From positions 62,001 through 126,000 of IMG/VR virus record IMGVR_UViG_3300018465_000004: 64,000 nucleotides of DNA. One strand, 5' to 3'. Every line of letters starts with the position of its first letter. Position 1 is the stretch's first letter. The notes beneath the pieces are model-generated. The model saw only the letters and a list, made by a program, of their open reading frames with translations. It did not search any database and was not told the DNA's origin. The stretch comes from a virus. This document shows, one piece after another, positions 47,491 through 56,656 of this stretch. The translations under genes and the position numbers were made by a program.

Positions 47491-50400
47491 TTGGCAAGTA
47501 TGGACAGCGGTCTGGTCGACGAGTTCGCCACCTTCACGTGGAAGCTCAACTCGTCATCGAACACGTCACTGCACTGGTTCGGCGATCCCGTGCCCGACGC
47601 CGCCCTCATCACCCTCGCCCAGCAATCCACCGACACGGTGGTGACGCCGGCCGAGGTGACGTATACGGCCTCCTTCGGGGACCTCGTCACGCTGGCGGAG
47701 ACGGCGGAGAAACTTCCAGATCCCGAACCGGCCACTGTGGAGCCCGCCCCGGCACCCGGTGACGACACCCCGATCCTCATCGGCACCCTCACGCTGACCC
47801 GGGCCCAGGTCCAGGAAGCCATCGATCTGCTCACCGCCAACAAATCCAACTGGGTCGTCGTCCCGTTGCAGAAGATCGGGCACCCGCTCGCCGAGCACAG
47901 CTGGGAACTGGCCAACCGGGAGAACGCCTACGACCCGGCGATCCCCACCCCGAAAGGCCGCCACGCACTCGTCCAGCACCTCACCAAGGCACTGACCGGA
48001 AGCCACCTCGGCCCGTTCGCCCTGGACGCCAACCGGTACGCCATCGCACCGGTACCTGATCCGGGCGACCTCATGTATTGGGGCGTCGACGCCTACCGCG
48101 ACTACATCGGCAAGGTCGCCGCCGCGATCGGCAACGGCAAGATCGTGGGCCGAGGTGCCAGCCGGCTCAGCCCCAACAAGCTCGTCGAGTGGGTCCACGC
48201 CTGGCTGCGCGGCGATATGAAGGCCGTCTACGACCTCGAAATCGACACCGGCGTCATGGGCAGCCCGCACCACCCCGGCGCACCCGGAAACCCGGCCACC
48301 CACCGCATCGTCTGGCAGCCCGCGATCCCCGGAGAGATCCCGGCCGGCATCCGCATCCCTGGCATCTGGAAGAGCCCGGAAGGGTCCTGGACCAACGCCA
48401 TGGTCGACAACTACCTGGTCCGCGCCAAGGCGAAGAACCCGCAGTACATGTCCATGTCCCAACGCAGCCGTTGGGTCAAGGCTCACCTTGCCGGACGCAA
48501 GTACGACGTCGACCAGATCTCCCGCAAGGTGCACCCGCATCAGGGCAACTTCTACCGGAGTCACGCCCCGGTGCTCAGCCCCGACATGCCGCCCTCACAG
48601 TGGGACACCTGGCGGAACTACGTCGACGATCACGTCGGCGTTGAGGTGTGGCACACCCTGGCCCTGGAGACCTTCGCCGCCGACCACGGCATCACCCTGC
48701 CCTTCTTCCACGCCGCCCAGGTCGCGCTCGTCGCACCCGCGGTCGAGAAGTTGCGCACCGCCGAGCACATCTCCCGCCAGCAGCTCACCTTCACCGCGGC
48801 ATCGGACCAGCCCGACCTCGCCGGATTCCACCGCAAGGTTGTGCTCGTCGATCAGCACAAACGCCGTTGGGTCTTCAAGCCGGCACCCAAACCCGACGCG
48901 AAGTTCCGCCCCGAGGTCGAACACGAGGCGCACGTCCTGGCCCGGCTGCTCGGATACCAGACCGCGGTCAGCCACCTGATCACCCACGACGGGCAGTACG
49001 GCCAGGCCCAGGCCATGCTCCCGGTCACCGGAAGCCTGCTCGGTACCACCGGCGCCAAGTTCGCCGACCTCAGCCGCCGCCAGCTCATAGCCATCGCCAA
49101 AGAGCACCTGCTCGACTGGCTGCTCGACAACGACGACACCCACGCCGACAACATCGTGCTCTGCGCCGACGGGTCGGTCATCGGCATCGACAAAGGCCGC
49201 GCCTGGCGCTACGTCGGCGGCTGGGACGGCCTGTCCGCCGACAAGAAGGCCAACACCAACTGCAAGCTCATCTACACCGACCTGTACGCCGCCATCGCCG
49301 CCCACCACCTCGACCGGGCCGTGGTGGACGCGATGTACCACGCCGTCATCGGCCAGGCCACCCGAATGCAGCGGCTGCCGGACGCCGTCCTGGGCGAGAT
49401 CCTGCACCGCGCCCAGGCGAACCGGCCGCATTTCAAGCCGTCCTTCTACCAGAAAGAGATCGCCACCGCCCCCACCAACGCGGAGGAACTCGTCGCCCAG
49501 ATCACCGCCCGGAAGAACAACCTCGTCGCCGACATGCAGCTGCTCTGGCAGCGCATCTACACCGCCGCCGGGTGGGAGCGGCCGGAAACCCCTGCACACA
49601 ATCTCGGCCCCAACCCGCAGGGCCACCCGATCCACGCCGGCCTGGACAACCCCGACCTGCACGATCTGGTCCCACAGACCAAGAGCTACGGAACTCCGAC
49701 GTTCATCGCGGGTGAGCACATCGAGGAGGCGCACATCCTGCTGTGGCGCGAACAGCACCCGCACTCCGGCTACGCCATCCGCGGCCAGTTCAAAATCCGA
49801 CCCGGACAGGTCTACGAGGCGGTCCGCAAGTGGTGCGCCGAGCAGATCAAGACGGCCCTGGCCAAGACCGGCCAGGTCCAGGTCCCCGGCGAGGCCGCCG
49901 CCTACGCGGCCATCATCGCCGCTGCCAAGACGGTCTCCTTCCACCACCAGGTCGGCGACACGGAGTACAACCGGGCCAAGATGGACCAGCTCAACGCCTA
50001 CAACCACATACTGACCACCGTCCGGGACGACGCACGCAAGGGGCTCACCGGCGGCGACCCGGGCGGGCTCTGCGAAGCCCAGATCGAGATGTGCAACCTC
50101 TACCTCGGCTACATCCAGGCGATCTACGAGCGGCTTGTCGCCAAGCTGCAAATCAGCCAGGAAGGCGACTTCCCCCGCTACAAGTGGACCCCCGGCCCCA
50201 AAACCGTGACCAAACCCGGCTACACCGTCGCCAAGCTCCCACTCACCCGGGCTGCTGCCAACCTCCGGATGACCCCCGAGTTCGACCAGGACGGGGAGCT
50301 TGCCCTCAGCGGGGACGTGCTGAAGTCCGACGCCAACTGCACCAACGGCCAGCTGGGGCAGATGTACCTGACGACGTTGGTAACCGGCGAACAGATCGAG

Positions 50401-51444
50401 TTCCGCGGCGACGCCGACACCGACACCCCGTTGACCTGCCAGGGCACCGTCCAGTTCACCATCCCCGACGCCAAGGACATGCCGGCCGCCCTTACCCGCA
50501 TCCGCACCCAGCTGACCGCGATGGGCTGCCCACTCGTCCCGGCGACCCGCGCCGACCTGGAGCTGTTCTACTGGCGCCACCTGGCCCACATCCTTGCCGA
50601 CCGTGCCGACAGCCGGCGAGACGCGCCGCCGTGCAACCGGCGGGCCGCGGACTGGGCAAGGTTCGTCGAGTTCTGGAAGCGGGCCGACAGCAACAAGCCA
50701 GACGAGATCGCCCGCTGGCGGCACGCCTTCGCCGCGCTCACCTCACCCGCGCAGATCGCCACGTTCGTCGACTCCGGCGGACACCTGCCCCGCTTCCAGC
50801 ACCTGGACCTGCGAGCCCCGCACCAGCCCTGCGGCAAGCCCCACTGGATGCGATTCGACGTCACCGACGCCGACCTCAGGGAACGCCCAATGCTCGGAGC
50901 CAACTTCCGCAACGGCCCCGAACTGGTACTCACGGCCGGAGCGGCGATGAGCACCGAGACCCGGATCCGGACCCTGGCCATCTGGAAACCCGGCCAGTCC
51001 AGCGCAGAGGATCTCAACTGCGGCAGCGGCTCATTCGTCTTCCTCCGCAACGGGATGGAACGCTGGAACGACCCCGCCAGCATCTACTTCCATCCCCGGG
51101 TCCTGGCCCGCACCACCACCTACACCTTCGGCGGGGACTTCTACGGCCGGCTCAGCTCCCGGCGCGAGTGCGGCCTGTTCGCCTTCGACCGGCACGCCGC
51201 ACACGTCGAATGCGGCAACGAGACCATGGTCAAGGACGCCATCGGACTCCTTGACGACATCGAGCTGATGGTGTTCAAGGGCGCCGCAACCAGGGACGCC
51301 TGGGTCGCCCGGCTGGCCAAGCTGGGAATCACCGAGATCCGCGGCCTGCCGGTCGCCCTGCGCTGCATCACCCGGTCCACGGGCCGGGCAGCTCGCGATG
51401 AGGTGTGCGGCCTCATCCGCGCCACCTACGATCAGGGGTGGTGA
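47491..51444 (+). CDS. giant head-module protein with HipA/PI-kinase-like domain (1317 aa)
   Basis: TTG 47491 is preceded by GAGAGGG at six nucleotides; ATG 47500 is an alternative. Residues 445-580 carry kinase-like motifs: RRWVFKPAPKP (Lys about 463), EVEHEAHVLARLLGY, DWLLDNDDTHADNIVL (catalytic D..N) and VIGIDKGRAWRY (metal D), as in HipA, PI3/4-kinase and CotH-like folds. Residues 1-440 include repeats of substrate-type sequence. The C-terminal 300 residues (PELVLTAGAAMSTETRIRTL; FGGDFYGRLSSRR) may be another enzyme or toxin-like domain. Its place between MuF and the head protease suggests a polyvalent protein packaged in the capsid and injected. Confidence 0.7.
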   Translation: MASMDSGLVDEFATFTWKLNSSSNTSLHWFGDPVPDAALITLAQQSTDTVVTPAEVTYTASFGDLVTLAETAEKLPDPEPATVEPAPAPGDDTPILIGTLTLTRAQVQEAIDLLTANKSNWVVVPLQKIGHPLAEHSWELANRENAYDPAIPTPKGRHALVQHLTKALTGSHLGPFALDANRYAIAPVPDPGDLMYWGVDAYRDYIGKVAAAIGNGKIVGRGASRLSPNKLVEWVHAWLRGDMKAVYDLEIDTGVMGSPHHPGAPGNPATHRIVWQPAIPGEIPAGIRIPGIWKSPEGSWTNAMVDNYLVRAKAKNPQYMSMSQRSRWVKAHLAGRKYDVDQISRKVHPHQGNFYRSHAPVLSPDMPPSQWDTWRNYVDDHVGVEVWHTLALETFAADHGITLPFFHAAQVALVAPAVEKLRTAEHISRQQLTFTAASDQPDLAGFHRKVVLVDQHKRRWVFKPAPKPDAKFRPEVEHEAHVLARLLGYQTAVSHLITHDGQYGQAQAMLPVTGSLLGTTGAKFADLSRRQLIAIAKEHLLDWLLDNDDTHADNIVLCADGSVIGIDKGRAWRYVGGWDGLSADKKANTNCKLIYTDLYAAIAAHHLDRAVVDAMYHAVIGQATRMQRLPDAVLGEILHRAQANRPHFKPSFYQKEIATAPTNAEELVAQITARKNNLVADMQLLWQRIYTAAGWERPETPAHNLGPNPQGHPIHAGLDNPDLHDLVPQTKSYGTPTFIAGEHIEEAHILLWREQHPHSGYAIRGQFKIRPGQVYEAVRKWCAEQIKTALAKTGQVQVPGEAAAYAAIIAAAKTVSFHHQVGDTEYNRAKMDQLNAYNHILTTVRDDARKGLTGGDPGGLCEAQIEMCNLYLGYIQAIYERLVAKLQISQEGDFPRYKWTPGPKTVTKPGYTVAKLPLTRAAANLRMTPEFDQDGELALSGDVLKSDANCTNGQLGQMYLTTLVTGEQIEFRGDADTDTPLTCQGTVQFTIPDAKDMPAALTRIRTQLTAMGCPLVPATRADLELFYWRHLAHILADRADSRRDAPPCNRRAADWARFVEFWKRADSNKPDEIARWRHAFAALTSPAQIATFVDSGGHLPRFQHLDLRAPHQPCGKPHWMRFDVTDADLRERPMLGANFRNGPELVLTAGAAMSTETRIRTLAIWKPGQSSAEDLNCGSGSFVFLRNGMERWNDPASIYFHPRVLARTTTYTFGGDFYGRLSSRRECGLFAFDRHAAHVECGNETMVKDAIGLLDDIELMVFKGAATRDAWVARLAKLGITEIRGLPVALRCITRSTGRAARDEVCGLIRATYDQGW

Positions 51445-51734
51445 TACCGGTGCTGCTCCACCTCGTCCCGCCCGCCGGCCCCGTCGGGGCCTGGCGGGCG
51501 GTCGACGACACCTTGCACTGCTACTACCCCGACGAGCACGCCGGGCACGAGCCGACCGCCCGTGCCATCCTCAACCTGCGCGGCACGCAGGTGCCCTGGC
51601 CGGTGTGGTTCGAACGCCTCGCCGAGCGGGCCGGCTACACCGCCGACTTCGCCCTGATGAGCGCCCCGGCCGACAAACCGTTGAAGGCCCTCCTTGGCGA
51701 GGCCGTCGCCCTCTGGACGGCCCGCAACAGCTGA
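51441..51734 (+). CDS. hypothetical protein (97 aa)
   Basis: GTGA overlap with the giant gene. Begins MIPVLLHLVPPAGPVGAWRA; has DTLHCYYPDEHAGHEPTARA and a helical end. Unknown; coupled to the kinase-like gene, so possibly its partner. Confidence 0.65.
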   Translation: MIPVLLHLVPPAGPVGAWRAVDDTLHCYYPDEHAGHEPTARAILNLRGTQVPWPVWFERLAERAGYTADFALMSAPADKPLKALLGEAVALWTARNS

Positions 51735-51786
51735 TCCACCTCCCACCCAGGCACTGACCGATAAAGGTCAGTGTTTGGGAGGTGGA
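51735..51786 (+). promoter_or_regulatory. double stem-loop masking the ribosome binding site of the head protease/scaffold
   Basis: Outer stem TCCACCTCCCA / TGGGAGGTGGA (11 bp) and inner stem CACTGACC / GGTCAGTG (8 bp) with loop GATAAA. The outer 3' arm contains the GGGAGGTGG Shine-Dalgarno of the gene at 51792. Folding would block ribosome entry. Confidence 0.7.
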
Positions 51787-51791
51787 AGCAG

Positions 51792-52928
51792 ATGCCAGAC
51801 GAGCTGGTCATCGTCCCGTCCGACGGTGACGGTTATGTCGAACTCGCCCGTACCAAGCAGGGCAGGCTTTTCCGCAAGCACATCCTCAACAAGGGTGCTC
51901 TGCGCCACCCCACCACCGGGTCGACGATTACCATCGACGACACCTTCGTCGACACCCTCAAGACGAACTTCGCCAACGGGGTTTGCGACATCGTCCAGGT
52001 GCCGCTGGCGAACGACAAGAACGAGCACACCGAGGACCCGACCCGCAACATCGGCGAGGTCATCGGAATCGAAGCCACCGCCGACAAGGTGTACGCGCTC
52101 ATCGACGCCCGCGATGCCGACGCTGCGGGCAAGCTCGGAAAGACGCTGCTGGGCGCATCGGCGATGATGCACCTGGACTACACCGACACCAAGACCGGTG
52201 AAAAGGTCGGCCCCACCCTGCTGCACACCTGCGTCACCAACAGGCCCTACGTCACCGGCTTGGAGGACTATCAGGAGATCGTCGCAGCTTCTTCCGATAG
52301 TTCACACGGAGCGGTACTGCTCACCACTGACGTGATCGAAGTCGCAGCAGTGGATGACACAAAGCCCGTTGAGGAGACCACGGACATGGGTGACGAGTCG
52401 AAGACTGCGCAGCCGACGGCCACGCCCAGTCTCGAAGACCTCCTGACGACTCTCAAGAACGACCACAACATCGACGTGACCGCGCTTCAGGCCGCGGCAG
52501 CGCAGGCGGACCAAGCGGCGACGCTTTCCAAGACGCTCGTCGACGCGCTCACCAACGCCGGTGTGGTCAAGCTGTCCAATGAGGAGAAGGAGACGGTCTC
52601 CACCGAGACTGTCGTCGGCGCGGTCGCCACGCTCGCGGAGAACAACGTCGCGCTCACCAGCCGGGTCCAGAAGCTGGAGCGGCAGGACGCTGAGCACGCG
52701 GTGCAGACCCTCATCGACGCGGGCCGGATCCTGCCGGCGGAGAAGGAAGCCCGGGTCGAGCTGAAGCTGACCAGCCCGGCGATGTTCGACCGGCTCCTGC
52801 CGGCCGAGCCGATCGTGAAGCTCAACAACGCGTCCGGGGTCACCCCGCCGGAAGACACCGCGCACGTCAAGGACATCGACGCCGAGGTCGCCCGGCTCAG
52901 CGCTCTCCTCAAGGAGAACGCGAAGTAA
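51792..52928 (+). CDS. Mu I-like head maturation protease/scaffold
   Basis: 378 aa from ATG 51792, six nucleotides after GGAGGTGG. The N-terminal 160 residues are a protease-like domain (GNIGEV-type IGEVIGIEATADKVYALIDA; KLGKTLLGASAMMHLDY). The C-terminal half is acidic coiled coil ending QTLIDAGRILPAEKEA and RLLPAEPIVKLN, as in Mu gpI/gpZ proteins. It assembles and trims the prohead, then degrades. Confidence 0.8.
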   Translation: MPDELVIVPSDGDGYVELARTKQGRLFRKHILNKGALRHPTTGSTITIDDTFVDTLKTNFANGVCDIVQVPLANDKNEHTEDPTRNIGEVIGIEATADKVYALIDARDADAAGKLGKTLLGASAMMHLDYTDTKTGEKVGPTLLHTCVTNRPYVTGLEDYQEIVAASSDSSHGAVLLTTDVIEVAAVDDTKPVEETTDMGDESKTAQPTATPSLEDLLTTLKNDHNIDVTALQAAAAQADQAATLSKTLVDALTNAGVVKLSNEEKETVSTETVVGAVATLAENNVALTSRVQKLERQDAEHAVQTLIDAGRILPAEKEARVELKLTSPAMFDRLLPAEPIVKLNNASGVTPPEDTAHVKDIDAEVARLSALLKENAK

Positions 52929-52973
52929 CCGTCGTCTCCCCACCCCGGATAGACGCTTCGAAAGGCTGAGGAA

Positions 52974-53369
52974 ATGGCGAACGCCTACCAGGTCATCCCG
53001 ACCCCCGGTTACACCAAGGGCCCGGACTACACCGACCCGGAGATCCTGTACTCGGCGGTCGGCTACCGCCAGTACGGCGTGACCCTTGCCGGCGGCCAGG
53101 GCATCATCCCGGCCGGCACCGTGCTGGGCCAGCAGACCGCCAACAAGAAGTACTACGTCTACAACAACGCCGGGGCTGGCGGCATCGCCACCGCGCGGGG
53201 CATCCTGCGCCGGGCGGTGGACACCGGCGCGGCGGGCTCGCCGGACCAGCAGGGCAACATCCTGGTCTCCGGCATGCTCAAGCTCAGCCTGCTCTCCGGT
53301 GCCGACGCGGCAGCCATCACCGACTTCGGTGCGGTTGTCGACAGCGTCCGGGGTACCTTCAAGTTCTGA
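52974..53369 (+). CDS. capsid decoration-like protein (131 aa)
   Basis: ATG after AAAGGCTGAGGAA. QYGVTLAGGQGIIPAGTVLG, GILRRAVDTGAAG and GNILVSGMLKLSLLSG match the head decoration (lambda D-like/HDPD) pattern: an N-terminal arm and small beta-rich domain, between protease and major capsid. Confidence 0.75.
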   Translation: MANAYQVIPTPGYTKGPDYTDPEILYSAVGYRQYGVTLAGGQGIIPAGTVLGQQTANKKYYVYNNAGAGGIATARGILRRAVDTGAAGSPDQQGNILVSGMLKLSLLSGADAAAITDFGAVVDSVRGTFKF

Positions 53370-53379
53370 TTCACCTCCC

Positions 53380-53416
53380 GAAAAGGACCGCGTCGCTCAG
53401 CCGCGCGGTCCTTTTC
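53380..53416 (+). terminator. terminator in the structural module
   Basis: 13-bp arms GAAAAGGACCGCG / CGCGGTCCTTTTC, loop TCGCTCAGCCG, then CTGTCTC. May lower expression of genes after the decoration protein or act as a processing site. Confidence 0.75.
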
Positions 53417-53450
53417 CTGTCTCACGCGCACGGCACCGATGTAGCTGGCG

Positions 53451-54314
53451 ATGAACACGGACCCTGGGCTGCTGACACCCGAACGCGTCTCCCGGCTCGA
53501 TGACCTCATCGCGGAAGCCGGCCAGATCCTGGAGACGGCGATCGAGACCCACGTCTACGCCGACCGGCGGACGGTCGCAGCTATCTGCTGCCTGTTCTCC
53601 GGCGGCAACGACTCCACGGTCTTGACCCACCTTTTCCGGAACCGGGCCGATTACGCCGTTCACATCAACACCGGCATCGGAATCGAACAGACCCGGCAGT
53701 ACGTCAGGGATACCTGCATCGCGTTCGGACTGCCGCTGATCGAGGAGCATCCGCCGCCGGGCAGCACATACCGGGAGATCGTCCTAGACCGCGGCTTCCC
53801 CGGACCCGCCCACCACTGGAAGATGTACACCCGGCTCAAGGAACGTGGCCTGGAGAAGGTCCGCACCCGGTTGGTCCCCAACCCCTACCGGCAGCGGGTC
53901 GTCTTCCTGGCCGGGCGCCGCCGCGACGAGTCCCACCGCCGCGCCGCAGTTCCCGAGCAGGGCCGAAAGCGGTCCATGGTGTGGGTTTCCCCGCTGGTCA
54001 ACTGGACCAAGCTCGATATCAACACCTACCGCCTGCTCCATGACCTTCCGCGCAATGAGGTGTCTGACCTGCTTCACATGAGCGGCGAGTGCTTGTGCGG
54101 CGCCTTCGCCAAGAAGGGCGAGCTGGACGAGATCGGTGACTGGTTTCCCGACGTCCGCAAGCAGATCGAGGAGCTTCAGGAGGAGGTCCGGGCCGCCGGA
54201 CACCTCGAACAGCGATGCCAGTGGGGATGGGGCGCCTACCGAGATGGCGGGCCGCGTTCCAAGTCCGGACTGATGTGTTCGACCTGCGAATGGGCCGCCG
54301 ACGCTCGGCAATGA
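53451..54314 (+). CDS. second PAPS reductase-family PP-loop protein
   Basis: 287 aa. CCLFSGGNDSTVLTHLF (PP-loop, SGGNDS at about 52-57) then YAVHINTGIGIEQTRQYV. Cysteines CLCGAF (about 207-212), RCQWGWG, and CSTCEWA (about 280-286) could bind zinc or Fe-S. The family adenylates substrates for sulfur or other transfer. Its position inside the head operon, right after a terminator and before the major capsid gene, is unusual. Confidence 0.8.
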   Translation: MNTDPGLLTPERVSRLDDLIAEAGQILETAIETHVYADRRTVAAICCLFSGGNDSTVLTHLFRNRADYAVHINTGIGIEQTRQYVRDTCIAFGLPLIEEHPPPGSTYREIVLDRGFPGPAHHWKMYTRLKERGLEKVRTRLVPNPYRQRVVFLAGRRRDESHRRAAVPEQGRKRSMVWVSPLVNWTKLDINTYRLLHDLPRNEVSDLLHMSGECLCGAFAKKGELDEIGDWFPDVRKQIEELQEEVRAAGHLEQRCQWGWGAYRDGGPRSKSGLMCSTCEWAADARQ

Positions 54315-54449
54315 GGCTCTTCAGCGGGGTTGCCGTGAATTGAGTCCGATGAAACAACGCGAAGGCCAGTCGGGTGATCCCCCAGGGGAGATGCAGGCCG
54401 GGCTCCAGTTCTCGGAGTCGCTGATCCGGAGCAGTCCAAAGGAGATGCT

Positions 54450-55460
54450 GTGCCCGACATCAGCCTTCTCGAACCCATGGTCCTGCGGGGCGTGGTCGAG
54501 AAGTTCGTCGCTCCCGAGTCGCTGGTGATGCTCGGGCGCGTACCGAAGACCTCGTGGCCTTTCCCGTCCGTCACCTGGGATGTCATCCGTGGCTCGCGGA
54601 TGGTCGCCAAGCCCAACGTCCCGAACTCCGAAGCGCACATCGTGCCCCGGCTCGGCCGGTCGCAGGAAAGCGCTGCGTTCGTCTACCTGCGTGAGAAGAA
54701 GGTCTTCGAGCCCACCACGCTGCACTGGCTGCGGACTCCGGGCGAGATCGCCTCGACCAACGCGGAGAAGGCCGTCATGCGCGAGGTCGCCGACCTCAAC
54801 CAGCGCCTGGACAACTTCGCGGAGTTCACCATCTGGGGCGCCATGAAGGGCGAGCTGGTCCTCGACTACCCCGATGTGCAGACGACGGTGGACTACCAGC
54901 TACCGGCAAGCCACAAGCCCGACCCGGGCACCGGCTGGGACACCGCCACCCCGCAGCAGATCGTCTCCGACATCCGCGCGTGGAAGCGGCTGATCGCCCG
55001 CGACGGCCGGGTCCCGGCCCGGGAGGCGTTCGCCACCGAGCTGACCCTCAGCTACATCTTCGACGCCTTCGCCACCACCGGCGCGGCCAACTTCCCCGGC
55101 GGTCAGCTGCTGTCCGACCGGATGAAGGACAACTACTACGCGCAGGGCACCCTGCCGGGCTTCATGGGCCTGGAGTGGAAGACCGTCGAGACCGTCTACG
55201 ACGACGACCTCGGTGTGTCCACCCTGTTCGTCCCGGACAACGCCCTGTTCATCGGCAACTACACCGACCAGCGGCCGATCGAGCTGATGGTCGGCCCGAC
55301 CGCGGACGACGAGGCACCCTCGGGCTTCACCGGCAAGTTCTCGAAGACCTGGAAGGACAAGGACCCGTCGGCGCGGCAGTTCCTGATCGAGTGGAACATC
55401 CTGCCGGTGGTCACCCGCCCCGAGCAGATGGTCTACGTGGACGACGTCACCTCCACCTGA
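54450..55460 (+). CDS. major capsid protein (GpE/E-like family)
   Basis: 336 aa from GTG, AAAGGAG five nucleotides upstream. Plan of the phage major capsid protein E family: SWPFPSVTWDVIRGSRMVAK, then a long E-loop/helix region, and the P-domain with GLEWKTVETVYDDDLGVSTL and VDDVTST near the end. It follows the scaffold/decoration genes and is followed by a very strong terminator. Confidence 0.85.
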   Translation: MPDISLLEPMVLRGVVEKFVAPESLVMLGRVPKTSWPFPSVTWDVIRGSRMVAKPNVPNSEAHIVPRLGRSQESAAFVYLREKKVFEPTTLHWLRTPGEIASTNAEKAVMREVADLNQRLDNFAEFTIWGAMKGELVLDYPDVQTTVDYQLPASHKPDPGTGWDTATPQQIVSDIRAWKRLIARDGRVPAREAFATELTLSYIFDAFATTGAANFPGGQLLSDRMKDNYYAQGTLPGFMGLEWKTVETVYDDDLGVSTLFVPDNALFIGNYTDQRPIELMVGPTADDEAPSGFTGKFSKTWKDKDPSARQFLIEWNILPVVTRPEQMVYVDDVTST

Positions 55461-55470
55461 TCCAGCCTCA

Positions 55471-55510
55471 CAGGAGGGCCAGCCCGCGCGGGCTGGCCCT
55501 CCTGCCGTTT
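55471..55510 (+). terminator. strong terminator after major capsid gene
   Basis: 16-bp perfect arms CAGGAGGGCCAGCCCG / CGGGCTGGCCCTCCTG with a CG centre, then CCGTTT, 10 nt after the capsid stop. Confidence 0.9.
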
Positions 55511-55551
55511 CCGGCGGCCGATTAGCCAAGCCTGAAAGGTGGTGGCCCTTT

Positions 55552-56202
55552 ATGCCCAGACGTCCCCGTGAACCCCGAGCCGGCGCTCCTGAAGTCGTCG
55601 ACGTGCTCGCCCAGGTTGTGCCCGTTCCTGCGCCGGTGGAGCTTCCCCCGGTCGTCGAGATCCCGACCTTCGAGCTGCTTCCGGACGACCCCGCCCCGGC
55701 CCCGCGGCCGGCGCCGGAATCGACACTGACCCCGGAGCAGCGGCGCATCCGCGACCTGGAGAACCAGCTCGCTGTCGAGCGTGGCCGGAAGGATCCTGAG
55801 CCGGAGTTGGAAGAGCCGGCCGAACCCGGTGCGCAGGGCAACATCCTGATCCACTTCGTCGCTGAGGGCTTCACCGCCCTCGGCATGGTCTGGCGCCGCG
55901 GTCAGGAGCTGGAATTCGTCCCCGGTTCGCCGGCCTACCGGGACACCTGCGACCGGTTCGGCCGTAGCTGGCTGGAACTGCGCGACAACGAGCAGGCCCA
56001 GGTCGAGCGGTTCAAGGAAGTGAAGTTCCGCTCCGGTCCGTGGCTCGGCAAGTCGTACGCCGAGGTTGCCTCGGCCCACTTCGAACGGCTCAAGCCGCTC
56101 CAGGATGGACAGTCGCTGGCCCCGACCGAGCAGGAGCTACGCCAGGCCGCGCTTGCCGAAGCCCGGCGCAACCGGGCAGCGCCGAGACTGCCGGTGCACT
56201 GA
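55552..56202 (+). CDS. hypothetical head-region protein (216 aa)
   Basis: Pro/Glu-rich N-terminal 95 residues, then a compact domain (NILIHFVAEGFTALGMVWRR, QELEFVPGSPAYRDTCDRFG) and a charged helical end. GAAAGGTGG lies somewhat far (15 nt) from ATG. I recall similar proteins next to actinophage capsid genes, without function. Confidence 0.65.
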   Translation: MPRRPREPRAGAPEVVDVLAQVVPVPAPVELPPVVEIPTFELLPDDPAPAPRPAPESTLTPEQRRIRDLENQLAVERGRKDPEPELEEPAEPGAQGNILIHFVAEGFTALGMVWRRGQELEFVPGSPAYRDTCDRFGRSWLELRDNEQAQVERFKEVKFRSGPWLGKSYAEVASAHFERLKPLQDGQSLAPTEQELRQAALAEARRNRAAPRLPVH

Positions 56203-56248
56203 GCACGAGGGCGGCGAGTGCCCGGATGGTCGATCCGATGAATAGACC

Positions 56249-56647
56249 GTGCCTATCCGACGGATCTCGCCGCCCACGCCCGGCGATTCCGGGCCGGTAG
56301 GCGCCGGCGCGCCCACCACCCTCAGCGCCCCTGCGGACATCGCCACCGGCCGTGGCCCCACCTACGAGTGGGAAACCTTCATGATCGACGCGCTGGAACG
56401 CATCGACGCCCTGGAGCAGGGCGGCGGAGGTGGCGGAAGCCCCGGCACCGGAGCGTCCTACCTGCACGTACAGGCCAGTCCCGCGGCCACCTGGACCGTC
56501 ACCCACAACCTCGACACCAAGCCCGTCGTGGCGGTGGTCTCCACCGGCGGAGTCCTGCTGTTCGCCGAGATCAGCTACCCCAACGACAACACCACCGTGA
56601 TCACCTTCGGCCAGCCATACGCCGGCTCGGCCTACTTCAGGGGATAA
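56249..56647 (+). CDS. fibre-like virion protein (132 aa)
   Basis: Begins MPIRRISPPTPGDSGPVGAG; Gly-rich hinge (QGGGGGGSPGTG) then a beta domain YLHVQASPAATWTVTHNLDT that ends PYAGSAYFRG. A similar T(V)THNL domain is repeated near the end of the next gene. Likely head fibre or surface spike. Confidence 0.7.
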   Translation: MPIRRISPPTPGDSGPVGAGAPTTLSAPADIATGRGPTYEWETFMIDALERIDALEQGGGGGGSPGTGASYLHVQASPAATWTVTHNLDTKPVVAVVSTGGVLLFAEISYPNDNTTVITFGQPYAGSAYFRG

Positions 56648-56656
56648 GGACCGTCG

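Noticed and set aside
48595-50724. 709-residue open frame on the minus strand, opposite the giant head gene
   Set aside because: Gly/Val/Asp-rich composition typical of the reverse strand of GC-rich coding sequence; the plus-strand frame has clear motifs.
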